A stretch of 64,000 nt of DNA from Candidatus Mediterraneibacter avicola (GTDB taxonomy: Bacteria; Bacillota; Clostridia; Lachnospirales; Lachnospiraceae), in assembly GCA_019115385.1 (NCBI GenBank), contig DXDR01000075.1, positions 62,001-126,000 on the forward strand, given 5' to 3'. Numbering within the stretch: position 1 is the stretch's first letter; every line of letters starts with the position of its first letter. Made by a program: the position numbers and the translations under genes. A model generated the notes under the pieces. It was not told the DNA's origin and did not search any database. It worked only from the letters and a program-made list of their open reading frames with translations. Of the stretch, positions 35,533-44,663 are shown piece by piece.

Positions 35533-36062
35533 TTCTCCTCATAATCATTTTCGATATCTTCTGTCTCCTCCTGCCCGCCGGACTTTGCCGGTTCCTCCTG
35601 TTCCTGCTCTGTTTCCCTGGCCTGATCCTGCGGTTCCTGTTTCTCTGTATCCTGTTCATCCGTCTCCTGATCGTATGATCCGTTCTTTTCCTCTTTTTCT
35701 GATTCCGACTGCGCCGGAGGCTCCGCCGCAGGGGACATTGATGTCAACTGGACTTTTTCCAGGATTTTATCTTTTTTTATCTGTCCGTCCAGGCGTATTT
35801 CAACCGTCGCATCGTCGGCAGCCTCTTTCTTTTTTGACCGGAACAGGCTGCCCACACTCCGGTGAAATGTAAATCCGGCTGCGTCTTTTATCGCTATAAG
35901 TGCATATACCGCTCCGATCAAAATAAAAAGAACAGCAAACACAGTCATTAAGTTCTTATCTGTCGGATTTTCCCGGTTCACCTGAAAAATAAGTCCCGCT
36001 CCCAGAAATATAAGATAACACCCAAGTAATATTTTGAATACGCTCCAACCCTTTTTTTTCAT
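35529..36062 (-). CDS. Two-span membrane protein with acidic tail
   Basis: 177 residues. Two hydrophobic segments at 8-27 ([19 protein letters not shown]) and 38-60 ([19 protein letters not shown]), a short basic cytoplasmic part, and a ~70-residue tail made almost only of Glu, Gln, Asp, Lys and Thr. No family recognised. It heads the operon with ispF and the acetyltransferase. A TATAAT-like element lies on the minus strand near 36140, without a convincing -35. Confidence 0.7.
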   Translation of the reverse strand: MKKKGWSVFKILLGCYLIFLGAGLIFQVNRENPTDKNLMTVFAVLFILIGAVYALIAIKDAAGFTFHRSVGSLFRSKKKEAADDATVEIRLDGQIKKDKILEKVQLTSMSPAAEPPAQSESEKEEKNGSYDQETDEQDTEKQEPQDQARETEQEQEEPAKSGGQEETEDIENDYEEK

Positions 36063-36166
36063 GTGTTTATCCTCCGTAAAAATTCCTGCCGGTAAAACAG
36101 ATGCCTGAAATCCGCTGCGTTTATTTTATCACAGTCTCTATTATAAAATCCAGCCTTAATCAGATA

Positions 36167-36289
36167 GGGGAAGTTCCTCCCCTCCCTATCCGATCAACGC
36201 GATACCTCGGACAGTTCACGGCAAAGCCGTTCGCTGTCCGTTGCCCGGCAAATGCCTGCTCATACAGGCACGGCAGCCGCTTGCCGGGC
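36167..36289. ncRNA. Highly structured intergenic segment, possible RNA or palindromic repeat
   Basis: Three hairpins in a row: GATAGGGGA/TCCCCTCCCTATC-type at about 36172-36190; a two-part stem CGGACAG...CTGTCCG enclosing ACGGC AAA GCCGT (36208-36240); and GCCCGGCAA...TTGCCGGGC (36243-36289) enclosing GCCTG...CAGGC. No coding frame and no U-tract. It lies between the tRNA terminator and the two-span membrane protein gene. It could be a small RNA or a dispersed palindrome; strand unknown. Confidence 0.4.
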
Positions 36290-36297
36290 TTACCACA

Positions 36298-36327
36298 CAA
36301 AAAGAAAACGCCGGAACATCCGACGTT
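36298..36327 (-). terminator. Terminator of the tRNA-Val/tRNA-Met unit
   Basis: On the minus strand, stem AACGTCGGA / TCCGGCGTT (one G-U pair), loop TGT, then TTCTTTTTG, 9 bases past tRNA-Met. Confidence 0.82.
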
Positions 36328-36335
36328 AAATAAAA

Positions 36336-36409
36336 TAGCGGAAACTGGATTCGAACCAGCGACACTACGGGTATGAACCGTATGCTCTAGCCAACTGAGC
36401 TATTCCGCC
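36336..36409 (-). tRNA. tRNA-Met (CAT)
   Basis: Minus-strand cloverleaf beginning GGCGGAATAGCTCAGTTGGC; anticodon loop TTCATAC gives CAT; T-loop TTCGAAT; acceptor closes with TTCCGCT. CCA not encoded. The first acceptor pair is G-U, not the unpaired C-A of an initiator, and the D-arm is of elongator type. A lysidine-modified Ile tRNA cannot be fully excluded from sequence alone. Confidence 0.9.
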
Positions 36410-36424
36410 ATATTGAATTTGTGA

Positions 36425-36497
36425 TGGGGCCTATAGGGCTCGAACCTATGACCCTCTGCTTGTAAGGCAGATGCTCTCCCAGCTGAGCTAAGACCCC
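36425..36497 (-). tRNA. tRNA-Val (TAC)
   Basis: Minus-strand cloverleaf beginning GGGGTCTTAGCTCAGCTGGG; anticodon loop CTTACAA gives TAC; T-loop TTCGAGC; acceptor closes with AGGCCCC. CCA not encoded. First gene of a two-tRNA unit, 15 bases before tRNA-Met. Confidence 0.94.
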
Positions 36498-36544
36498 ATA
36501 CTTTCTGCCGGTCGAAAACTCTTCTGCCCTCAACCCGCTTTGCT

Positions 36545-36574
36545 ATTATACTATCAACTTCTGTCAAATGTCAA
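36545..36574 (-). promoter_or_regulatory. Sigma-A promoter of the tRNA unit
   Basis: On the minus strand, TTGACA (36569-36574), 18 bases, TATAAT (36545-36550): both hexamers consensus, as usual for stable RNA. Confidence 0.8.
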
Positions 36575-36617
36575 CACTTTTTTTATTTATTTTATGGTAT
36601 CAGTTTCAGCCATCTGT

Positions 36618-36663
36618 CAGCAGGAGATGGATTTATGCTTGCATAAGAATCCGTCTCCTGCTG
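36618..36663 (-). terminator. Long hairpin behind purL
   Basis: Stem CAGCAGGAGA...TCTCCTGCTG, with inner pairs GGATT/AATCC and TATGC/GCATA, 17 bases past the purL stop. No clear U-tract. Confidence 0.6.
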
Positions 36664-36679
36664 TGCAGATGTGCTGATT

Positions 36680-39600
36680 TTATTTAAAGTATTTTACTCC
36701 AGACTCAAATATCTTCATATCCTGTTCACCGTATATATTAATGGCAACAGAATCAGCCCGGCGCTCTGAGTGGGCCATTTTGCCCAGAACGCGGCCGTCG
36801 GGACTTGTGATTCCTTCTATCGCGCAGTAGGAACCGTTTATGTTCCATTCCTCGTCCATGCTGATATTCCCTTCCGGATCACAGTACTGGGTCGCTACCT
36901 GCCCATTGGCAAAGAGTCTGTCCAGCCATTCCTTATCTGCCACAAAACGTCCCTCGCCGTGGGATGCCGGATTGGTATATACGCCGCCAAGCTGCGCCTC
37001 CATAAGCCAGGGAGACTTGTCTGTGACAACCTTCGTGTACACCATCTTTGAAATATGGCGTCCGATCGTATTGTAAGTCAGCGTCGGAGAATTCTCCTGC
37101 TGGCCGGTGATTTTTCCGTAAGGCACAAGGCCCAGCTTGATCAGAGCCTGGAAGCCATTACATATTCCCAGAGCAAGGCCATCTCTCTCATTGAGCAGTT
37201 TTTCCACTGCTTCTTTCATTCTCGCATTCTGGAATGCCGTAGCAAAGAATTTTGCCGATCCATCCGGCTCGTCTCCAGCGCTGAAGCCGCCCGGGAACAT
37301 GATCATCTGCGCCTGAGCAATGGCGCGCTCAAATTCCTCTACAGAGGAACGGATATCCTCCGCGTCAAGATTACGGAACACTTTCGTGATCACCTTGGCG
37401 CCCGCCCGCTCAAAGGCACGTGCGCTGTCATACTCACAGTTTGTTCCCGGGAAGACCGGAATAAACACGCAGGGCTGGCCGATCTTATGGCTGCAGATAT
37501 GCACGTCCGAAGCATGGAACAGTTTTTCCTCCACCGGTTCGTCAGAATCCGCCGCTGATTTTGTGGCAAATACACTCTCCAGAGTGCCCGTCCAGGCGCG
37601 AAGAGCCTCATCCATACTGATCTCTGTATTGCTGTATTCAAAACAATTTCTGTCCGTCACCTCTCCGATCACCGTATAGCCGATCTGAAGATTGCCGACC
37701 TGGCCGTCTTCCACCTCAGCGATCAGATCGCCGAACGCCGGCGCGAACAGATCCCGCGGATCCATGTTGTGCTCAATCTTCACTCCCATCTTATTGCCGA
37801 ACGCCATCTTGCTCACTCCTGCGATCACACCATGACGGTCCAGCGCATATGCAGATACAATGCGTCCTGCCCGGATATCCTCTGTAAACTTTCCGTACTG
37901 TTCCATGATCTTATCATAAACCGGAAGATCATAGCTGTCTCTGTCTATGCGCAGCCAGATAAGCTTATTGCCCGGCTTTTTCAGTTCCGGGGTAATGATT
38001 TCCTGCTGCAGCGCCATATCCACAGCGAAAGAAACCAGTGTAGGAGGCACGTCGATATCCTGGAAGGTTCCTGACATACTGTCTTTTCCTCCGATCGACG
38101 GAAGACCGAATCCGATCTGAGCCGCATAAGCTCCGAGGAGGGCGGCAAAAGGCTGGCTCCAGCGCTTCGGATCCTCTGTCATCCTGCGGAAATATTCCTG
38201 GAATGTAAAACGGATCTTTCTGTAATCTCCTCCGGCGGCAACAATCTTTGCCACAGATTCTACAACTGCATAGACAGCTCCATGATACGGGCTCCAGCTG
38301 GAAAGATAGGGATCGAAGCCGTAACTCATCATAGACACGCTGTCCGTTGTGCCCTTCTGAACCGGAATTTTCGCTGTCATGGCCTGTATCTCAGTCAACT
38401 GATATTTTCCTCCGTGAGGCATGAACACAGACCCGGCGCCGATCGAGCCGTCAAACATTTCCACCAGTCCTTTCTGGGAGCAGACGTTCAGGTCTCTGAG
38501 GACTGCAAGCCATTTTTCCTTGACATCCGTGACTTCTTCTCTCTGAAAGAGGCTGCCTTCCCGTTCCGGGATTTCCACTTCAACGGATGTCTCCTGGTGA
38601 GCGCCGTTTGTATCAAGGAACGCACGGGATATATTGACGATCTCTTTTCCTCTCCACACAAGCACAAGCCTGGGATCTTCCGTCACCACCGCTACTTCTG
38701 TGGCCTCCAGGTTTTCTTCCTTTGCATATTTCATAAACTGATCCGCATCTTTCGGGTCTACTACAACGGCCATTCTCTCCTGAGATTCCGAAATAGCGAT
38801 CTCTGTTCCGTCCAGACCGGCATATTTCTTCGGCACTTTGTCCAGTTCGACCCGGAGTCCGGGAGCCAGTTCGCCGATCGCAACCGATACGCCGCCGGCG
38901 CCAAAATCATTGCACTTCTTGATCAGGCAGCTGACTTCTTCTCTTCTGAACAGACGCTGGATTTTTCTCTCTGTGGGCGGATTACCCTTCTGAACCTCTG
39001 CTCCACAGGTCTCAATAGACTCTTCCGTATGGACTTTGGAAGATCCGGTAGCGCCGCCGCATCCGTCCCTTCCTGTCCGGCCGCCCAGAAGAATGATCAG
39101 GTCTCCCGGATCTGAATTCTCACGGATAACAGCACGCCTCGGAGCCGCTCCCAAAACGGCGCCGATCTCCATGCGCTTTGCCACATAATCCGGGTGATAG
39201 ATTTCTTTCACAAGACCGGTAGCCAGTCCGATCTGATTGCCGTAGGAACTGTATCCATGGGCGGCTCCGCGGACAAGCTTTTTCTGGGGCAGTTTTCCTT
39301 TCAGTGTATCCTTTACAGACCCGGTGGGATCTGCCGCTCCGGTCACACGCATTGCCTGATATACGTAAGTACGCCCGGAAAGCGGATCACGGATCGCTCC
39401 TCCAAGACAGGTCGCCGCGCCTCCGAAGGGCTCTATTTCTGTGGGGTGATTATGCGTCTCATTTTTGAAATTTATCAGCCACTCCTCTTCTTTTCCGTCA
39501 ACAGAAATGGGCACCACGATGCTGCAGGCGTTGATCTCGTCAGACTCTTCCTGATCTTCCAGCTTGCCTTCTCTTTTCAATCTGCGCATTGCCATCAGAG

Positions 39601-40438
39601 CCAGATCCATCAGGCAGACAAACTTGTCCTCTCTCCCCGCAAAAATCTCGCTGTGATCTTTCAGATATTCTTTGTACGTATTTTCAATCGGCTCCCTGTA
39701 ATCGCCTTCATCAAAAGTCACATCCTTAAGTTCCATTGAGAAAGTCGTGTGACGGCAGTGATCAGACCAGTAGGTATCCAGTACCCTGATCTCCGTCATT
39801 GTAGGATCCCTGTGTTCCTCACCGCAGAAATACTTCTGGATATGGAGAAAATCCTGAAAAGTCATGGCAAGTCCAAGAGAATCGTAAAGTTCCCTGAGTT
39901 CTGCTTCCTGCATATCTTTAAAGCCGTCAAAAGTAATGATATCTGCCGGCTCGTCAAACACGGTTACAAGAGTTTCCGGCTTATCTGCTGCCGCCTCTCT
40001 GGAATCCACCGGGTTAATGCAGTGATTTTTCACAGCATCCAACTCTTCCTCCGAAATATTTCCTTCTATTACATAAGTTGTGGCGGTGCGCACTACCGGC
40101 TGTTCATCTTCTCTGATAAACCGGATACACTGTTCCGCAGAATCTGCGCGCTGATCAAACTGTCCGGGAAGATACTCCACGGAAAATACCCTGCTGTTTT
40201 CCCCGGCAGGGAACTCTTCTCTGTAAAGAGTGTCCACCGGCGGCTCTGCAAACACGCCGCTGCACGCTTTCTCAAAAGTTTCGTCAGAAATATTCTCCAC
40301 ATCATAGCGGATCAGCACACGGACTCCCTCAACGTCCGAAATTCCAAGATAATGCCTGATCTCATGTCTCAGTTCTTTGGCTGCGACGGCATATTCTGGC
40401 TTTTTTTCAACATATACACGCTTTACACCACTCATCAT
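36680..40438 (-). CDS. purL: Phosphoribosylformylglycinamidine synthase (long fused form)
   Basis: About 1252 residues. Start chosen at the ATG-ATG pair (40433-40438), because AAAGGAG lies just before it. FGAR + Gln + ATP to FGAM, step 4 of purine synthesis. Order: N-terminal PurS-like part; two AIR-synthase-type halves (KNETHNHPTEIEPFGGAATC with the ATP site, and SIGGKDSMSGTF); and a C-terminal class I amidotransferase starting VFIPVFPGTNCEYDSARAFE, with nucleophile Cys in ALGICNGFQALIKLG and a His-Glu end. Single-chain PurL is usual in clostridia. Single gene. Confidence 0.96.
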   Translation of the reverse strand: MMSGVKRVYVEKKPEYAVAAKELRHEIRHYLGISDVEGVRVLIRYDVENISDETFEKACSGVFAEPPVDTLYREEFPAGENSRVFSVEYLPGQFDQRADSAEQCIRFIREDEQPVVRTATTYVIEGNISEEELDAVKNHCINPVDSREAAADKPETLVTVFDEPADIITFDGFKDMQEAELRELYDSLGLAMTFQDFLHIQKYFCGEEHRDPTMTEIRVLDTYWSDHCRHTTFSMELKDVTFDEGDYREPIENTYKEYLKDHSEIFAGREDKFVCLMDLALMAMRRLKREGKLEDQEESDEINACSIVVPISVDGKEEEWLINFKNETHNHPTEIEPFGGAATCLGGAIRDPLSGRTYVYQAMRVTGAADPTGSVKDTLKGKLPQKKLVRGAAHGYSSYGNQIGLATGLVKEIYHPDYVAKRMEIGAVLGAAPRRAVIRENSDPGDLIILLGGRTGRDGCGGATGSSKVHTEESIETCGAEVQKGNPPTERKIQRLFRREEVSCLIKKCNDFGAGGVSVAIGELAPGLRVELDKVPKKYAGLDGTEIAISESQERMAVVVDPKDADQFMKYAKEENLEATEVAVVTEDPRLVLVWRGKEIVNISRAFLDTNGAHQETSVEVEIPEREGSLFQREEVTDVKEKWLAVLRDLNVCSQKGLVEMFDGSIGAGSVFMPHGGKYQLTEIQAMTAKIPVQKGTTDSVSMMSYGFDPYLSSWSPYHGAVYAVVESVAKIVAAGGDYRKIRFTFQEYFRRMTEDPKRWSQPFAALLGAYAAQIGFGLPSIGGKDSMSGTFQDIDVPPTLVSFAVDMALQQEIITPELKKPGNKLIWLRIDRDSYDLPVYDKIMEQYGKFTEDIRAGRIVSAYALDRHGVIAGVSKMAFGNKMGVKIEHNMDPRDLFAPAFGDLIAEVEDGQVGNLQIGYTVIGEVTDRNCFEYSNTEISMDEALRAWTGTLESVFATKSAADSDEPVEEKLFHASDVHICSHKIGQPCVFIPVFPGTNCEYDSARAFERAGAKVITKVFRNLDAEDIRSSVEEFERAIAQAQMIMFPGGFSAGDEPDGSAKFFATAFQNARMKEAVEKLLNERDGLALGICNGFQALIKLGLVPYGKITGQQENSPTLTYNTIGRHISKMVYTKVVTDKSPWLMEAQLGGVYTNPASHGEGRFVADKEWLDRLFANGQVATQYCDPEGNISMDEEWNINGSYCAIEGITSPDGRVLGKMAHSERRADSVAINIYGEQDMKIFESGVKYFK

Positions 40439-40524
40439 ATCTCTCCTTTGCATATTTTTCTGCCTTTCTGATTTTGGCGGCCGGCTCTATAATGCATGTC
40501 CAGCTGTCAAAATCCTCTGAGTGT

Positions 40525-40554
40525 ATCGTACCACACTTTTCTTCATTAGTACAA
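40525..40554 (-). promoter_or_regulatory. Candidate purL promoter
   Basis: On the minus strand, TTGTAC (40549-40554), 18 bases, TACGAT (40525-40530). A TTGACA nearer the gene has no -10 at proper distance. Confidence 0.45.
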
Positions 40555-40585
40555 TTAATATAACTAAAATATCTGATAAGCATGA

Positions 40586-41281
40586 CTAATCAGATTTCTT
40601 TCTCACTGCAAGGCGTCCCGCTACAATACTCGCAATAAGAAGAACAACAAGTCCCGCTACAAAAAGAATCCCGATCCGAAGCACCATATCCGCGAAAAGA
40701 CCTTCCGGGAGCATACGGATCATATAGTCTTCCGCAGGATCAAACAGCCACAGATCATTGTCAAAAAATATGTGATGGAACTGTACAAATACCGCATTGA
40801 AATCCACCACTGCGGCAATACCGATAAAGAGAACCGCCGCTCCGGTGATCCCCAGGGCAATCTGGTATGATCTTGCAAGGATCTTCCTGAGGCGCGCTTT
40901 CGATACGACCAGAAAGACCAGACATATCAGGGCAACTGCTGCAGCGCCTGTCCGGATATTCAGACCTCCGATAAAAAGATCTCTCACCTCCCCCATATGG
41001 AACCGGTCTTGTTCGTTAAAGAAATCCTGTTCTGTCCCCTCCACCGTCGTAACGACAGAAAGGGTATCCCTGTCCCCTCTCAGGTACGCCATCATCTCCC
41101 GCGTCACATGCATGACGTCATCCATCGTCATATCCAGATCGGAAAGTACATCATATTTTTCATACTCTTTTTCATATACACTGAAATCCGAATACATGGC
41201 GATCTCAAAGCTGGTGATGAGCAGGATGGCTATAATTGAAAAGGACAGGACGATTCCTGCCGCCCACTGCAGTTTTTTCAT
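40586..41281 (-). CDS. TIGR01906 family integral membrane protein
   Basis: 231 residues, four hydrophobic spans (about 8-27, 112-130, 143-163, 200-222). The loop FVQFHHIFFDNDLWLFDPAE matches the conserved His/Asn/Asp pattern of the TIGR01906 family in Firmicutes. Function unknown. Divergent from a LysR-type gene, which suggests but does not prove control by it. Confidence 0.82.
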   Translation of the reverse strand: MKKLQWAAGIVLSFSIIAILLITSFEIAMYSDFSVYEKEYEKYDVLSDLDMTMDDVMHVTREMMAYLRGDRDTLSVVTTVEGTEQDFFNEQDRFHMGEVRDLFIGGLNIRTGAAAVALICLVFLVVSKARLRKILARSYQIALGITGAAVLFIGIAAVVDFNAVFVQFHHIFFDNDLWLFDPAEDYMIRMLPEGLFADMVLRIGILFVAGLVVLLIASIVAGRLAVRKKSD

Positions 41282-41313
41282 CTGTTGTCATTCTCCTTCC
41301 CAAAGTATTCTCC

Positions 41314-41342
41314 TTGTATTTTAATCAAATATCGCTTATAAT
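41314..41342 (+). promoter_or_regulatory. Sigma-A promoter of the LysR gene
   Basis: TTGTAT (41314-41319), 17 bases, TATAAT (41337-41342), then GCTTATAATACAAGC, a small palindrome over the -10 that could be an autoregulatory site. Confidence 0.7.
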
Positions 41343-41371
41343 ACAAGCAGTATTTATAAGGGGGTCTAATA

Positions 41372-42262
41372 ATGATCGACATTAACTATGAGCTTTATAA
41401 AGTATTTTATCATGTGGCGTCCACACTGAATTTTTCGGAAGCCTCCAAGCAGCTCTACATTTCCCAGTCTGCCGTCAGCCAGTCCATCAAAACGCTGGAG
41501 CGGAAACTGGACCAGGTACTCTTCATCCGCAGTACAAAAAAAGTGCAGCTCACCCCGGAAGGAGAAATTCTCATGCGCCATATCGAACCGGCCATGAATC
41601 TGATCCAGAGAGGGGAAACTCAGCTTCTGGACGCTGCTTCTACCGGCGGCCAGATTCGGATCGGTGCAAGCGACACGATCTGCCGTTATTTTCTCATCCC
41701 TTATCTTGAGCGGTTTCACAAGGCATTTCCAAACGCTCATATCAAAGTCATTAACCAGACCTCTCTCAAATGTGCGGAACTGTTAAAAAGCGGCCTTGTA
41801 GACCTGATCGTCGTCAACCATCCCAATCGCTATCTTGGGACTGCCGCATCCGCTGTACGGATAAAAAAATTCCGGGATGTATTTATTGCAGGAGAAACAT
41901 TCCGGGAACTGAAGGGTAAAAAACTTTCTTTCCGCCAGCTGATCCGTTATCCTATTCTTATGCTGGACAAAAACAGTACCACAAACGAATTTCTCCACCA
42001 GGTTTTCCAGCAGCATCATCTGGACCTGGTACCTGAAATCGAGCTGACAAGCAATGACCTTCTGGTGGATCTGGCGCGCATCGGGCTTGGCATCGCTTTT
42101 GTCCCCGACTATTGTATCGGCAGCCAGGAAAAAGACATCTTTGTCCTGGAGACAAAAGAAGAGATGCCCGAACGTGAGCTGGTGGTCGCATATAACGAGC
42201 AGCTTCCTCTGTCCCGGGTATCTCTGGAATTCTTAAGTTACTTCCAGAACTCATCCAGCTGA
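41372..42262 (+). CDS. LysR family transcriptional regulator
   Basis: 296 residues: an N-terminal winged helix (FYHVASTLNFSEASKQLYISQSAVSQSIK, quoted here only as residues ~12-40; recognition helix SQSAVSQSIKTLE) and a periplasmic-binding-like effector domain from ~90 (GQIRIGASDTICRYFLIPYL). AAGGGGG lies 8 bases before the ATG. Its last 25 bases overlap the 3' end of the convergent helicase gene. Effector and targets unknown. Confidence 0.9.
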   Translation: MIDINYELYKVFYHVASTLNFSEASKQLYISQSAVSQSIKTLERKLDQVLFIRSTKKVQLTPEGEILMRHIEPAMNLIQRGETQLLDAASTGGQIRIGASDTICRYFLIPYLERFHKAFPNAHIKVINQTSLKCAELLKSGLVDLIVVNHPNRYLGTAASAVRIKKFRDVFIAGETFRELKGKKLSFRQLIRYPILMLDKNSTTNEFLHQVFQQHHLDLVPEIELTSNDLLVDLARIGLGIAFVPDYCIGSQEKDIFVLETKEEMPERELVVAYNEQLPLSRVSLEFLSYFQNSSS

Positions 42263-44604
42263 CCAGAAAGGGCCGGCAGACTGCATGTGCGCACTCCGGC
42301 CCACTCCCTGGGAAAAATCTCCCGGTATCTCTGATCCTGGAACCGGTCGTCAAGCAGGAGGATGATCCCTCTGTCCGTCTCAGTTCGGATTACTCTGCCC
42401 GCAGACTGGAGCACCTTATTCATTCCCGGATAGAGATAAGAATAGTCAAATCCCCTCATTTTTTTCCGGTCGAAAAAATCCCGGATGATTTCTCTGTCTG
42501 TGCAGACCTGGGGCAGTCCTGTTCCCACGATAACGGCTCCGATGAGGCGATCCTCCGTCAGATCTATCCCTTCGGAAAAGACGCCTCCCATCACACAAAA
42601 TCCCACAAAGCTTACATCCCTTTTCTGCTCAAACAGCTCCAGAAACTCCTCCCTCTCCTTTTCACCCATATATTGCTCCTGAGCCGCAGATTCTATATTT
42701 TTCCGCTCACGCAGAAAATATCCGTACACTTCATCCAGCATTTTGTAGGATGGAAAGAAAGCGATATAATTTCCTGTCCTGCACTCCGCCGTCCGAAGGA
42801 TATACTCTGCGATCCTGCGGTACATCGCCGGCCCTCTCCTGGTATACTTTGTGCTCACGTCTCTTCCCATCAGGATCAGCCGGTTGTCTTTTGAAAAAGA
42901 CGATTCCACGTATATCGCATAATCGTCATCCTCCACCGACAGGAGACTTTTGTAATACCGGACAGGAAGCAGTGTGGCGGAAAAAAATACGGTGCCGTTC
43001 CCCTGTTCCAGATAGTGCTGAAGATTGGACGCAGGATTGATGCAGAAAAGCTTCAGTTTAAATCTGCCATCCGCCTCCAGTTCACTGTATATCACATAAT
43101 TTTCATCCACGATATCGTTGATATTTAGGAATGTGCGGATCTGAAAGTACAGTTCCAGCACCTTCTCTCTCATTTCTCCTGCTTCCTGTTCCTCCAGGAA
43201 GCGCTCCATCTCTGTGAGCAGGCGCATCAGTTTCAGGGAGATGTGGGATACACTCTCCAGCACTCTGTAACTCTCACACTCCCGCTTCAGAGCAAGAAAA
43301 AGCCTGTTTACCCCGTCCAGCAGGGACGCGAGCTTTTTGTCAATATTTTTTACACTCCGTTTTACTTCGAGAAAATCTTCTTTATATAAAACAGCGCTGA
43401 ACATTTCCCTTCCCCGCTCCACCAGATTATGAGCCTCGTCTATGAGAAAAATATATCCCTTATTTCCTCCTTCCGAGAAAAAACGCTTCAGATGAGCATT
43501 GGGATCAAACACATAATTATAATCGCAGATCACTGCATCCGTCCACACAGAAAGATCCAGAGACATCTCAAAAGGACATACCCGGTGTTTTTGCGCATAC
43601 TGCTCCACCGTCTGACGGGTGACTCCGTTTTCTCCCGTAAGCAGGTCGTATACCGCGTCATTGACTCTGTCATAGTGGCCTTTGGCATACGGACATTTTT
43701 CCGGATTACAGTCCGTCTCTTCGCAAAAACATATTTTCTCCTTCGCGGTCAGAGTGATCACCTTCATCCTCAGCCCGTTGCCGCTCAGCGTACGGAATGC
43801 CTGCTCTGCCACTGTGCGCGTGATGGTCTTCGCCGTCAGATAAAAAATCTTCTCGCCGATTCCTTCACCCAGCGCCTTTACAGATGGAAAGACAGTAGAG
43901 ATCGTCTTTCCCACTCCTGTGGACGCCTGGATAAACAGTTTCTTCTTCCTCAGTATCGTACGGTAAACCGCCGCAGCCATATCTCTTTGTCCGGCCCGGT
44001 AGGAAAAAGGGAACTCCGTTTCATGAATGGATGCATTGCGGATTTTTTTCCACTCGATCTCAAACCTGGCCCATTTCTCATATTTCCCGATCAGATCGTA
44101 GAACCATTCTTTTAATCCTTCAGCTTCAAATGACTGTACAAACCGCCGGATTTCCTCACTCTCCATCTGACAGTATGTAATCTGAACGTCAATTTTCTCC
44201 AGTCCTTTCTGCTCCGCATACATGGCGGCATAGCACTTTGCCTGGGCAAGATGAAGCGGATCCGGTTTTTCTATAAAACGGAGTTCTCTGAGAACGCCCT
44301 TTATCTCATCAACAGTGACCTTGACGTCCCCGCCGTCTTCTTCAGTAATAATTCCGTCAGCGCGCCCCTCCACAAGGATATGGAAGCCGTCGAAGGGAAC
44401 CTCCGTTTTCAAAGGAACCTCGGCATGATAGTCCGGGCCCATCCTCCTTTGGATCTTCCGGTGGATCCGGCCGCCCAGCTGCATTGCCTCCCGGTCTGTT
44501 CCCCCGGATATTCGGTTGTCAATGTCTCCCTCCCGCAGAATAAACTCTACCAGATTTCTGACCGAAATACGGATCACGGGCACTTCTTCCTTTACTGAAA
44601 CCAT
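42238..44604 (-). CDS. RecB-like nuclease fused to DinG/Rad3-type iron-sulfur helicase
   Basis: 788 residues from ATG 44604 (MVSVKEEVP), with GGGAGAG upstream; a Met ten codons earlier has no site. An N-terminal PD-(D/E)XK-like domain (VEGRADGIITEE and VTVDEIKGVL) precedes a superfamily 2 XPD/DinG helicase: Walker A QASTGVGKTIST; Fe-S cysteines in ICFCEETDCNPEKCPY; DEAH box as FLIDEAHNLVER; motif VI QSAGRVIRTETDRG. It probably removes damaged or flapped DNA 5'-3'. It precedes the DNA repair pair downstream of the LexA boxes but reads as a separate frame 59 bases on, so it may share that SOS operon. Confidence 0.9.
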   Translation of the reverse strand: MVSVKEEVPVIRISVRNLVEFILREGDIDNRISGGTDREAMQLGGRIHRKIQRRMGPDYHAEVPLKTEVPFDGFHILVEGRADGIITEEDGGDVKVTVDEIKGVLRELRFIEKPDPLHLAQAKCYAAMYAEQKGLEKIDVQITYCQMESEEIRRFVQSFEAEGLKEWFYDLIGKYEKWARFEIEWKKIRNASIHETEFPFSYRAGQRDMAAAVYRTILRKKKLFIQASTGVGKTISTVFPSVKALGEGIGEKIFYLTAKTITRTVAEQAFRTLSGNGLRMKVITLTAKEKICFCEETDCNPEKCPYAKGHYDRVNDAVYDLLTGENGVTRQTVEQYAQKHRVCPFEMSLDLSVWTDAVICDYNYVFDPNAHLKRFFSEGGNKGYIFLIDEAHNLVERGREMFSAVLYKEDFLEVKRSVKNIDKKLASLLDGVNRLFLALKRECESYRVLESVSHISLKLMRLLTEMERFLEEQEAGEMREKVLELYFQIRTFLNINDIVDENYVIYSELEADGRFKLKLFCINPASNLQHYLEQGNGTVFFSATLLPVRYYKSLLSVEDDDYAIYVESSFSKDNRLILMGRDVSTKYTRRGPAMYRRIAEYILRTAECRTGNYIAFFPSYKMLDEVYGYFLRERKNIESAAQEQYMGEKEREEFLELFEQKRDVSFVGFCVMGGVFSEGIDLTEDRLIGAVIVGTGLPQVCTDREIIRDFFDRKKMRGFDYSYLYPGMNKVLQSAGRVIRTETDRGIILLLDDRFQDQRYREIFPREWAGVRTCSLPALSGQLDEFWK

Positions 44605-44663
44605 TTTCTCTCTCCCACTGAAGCCAGAATCCATGTCAAATCGTTGTCTTTCCCGGTTCTATT

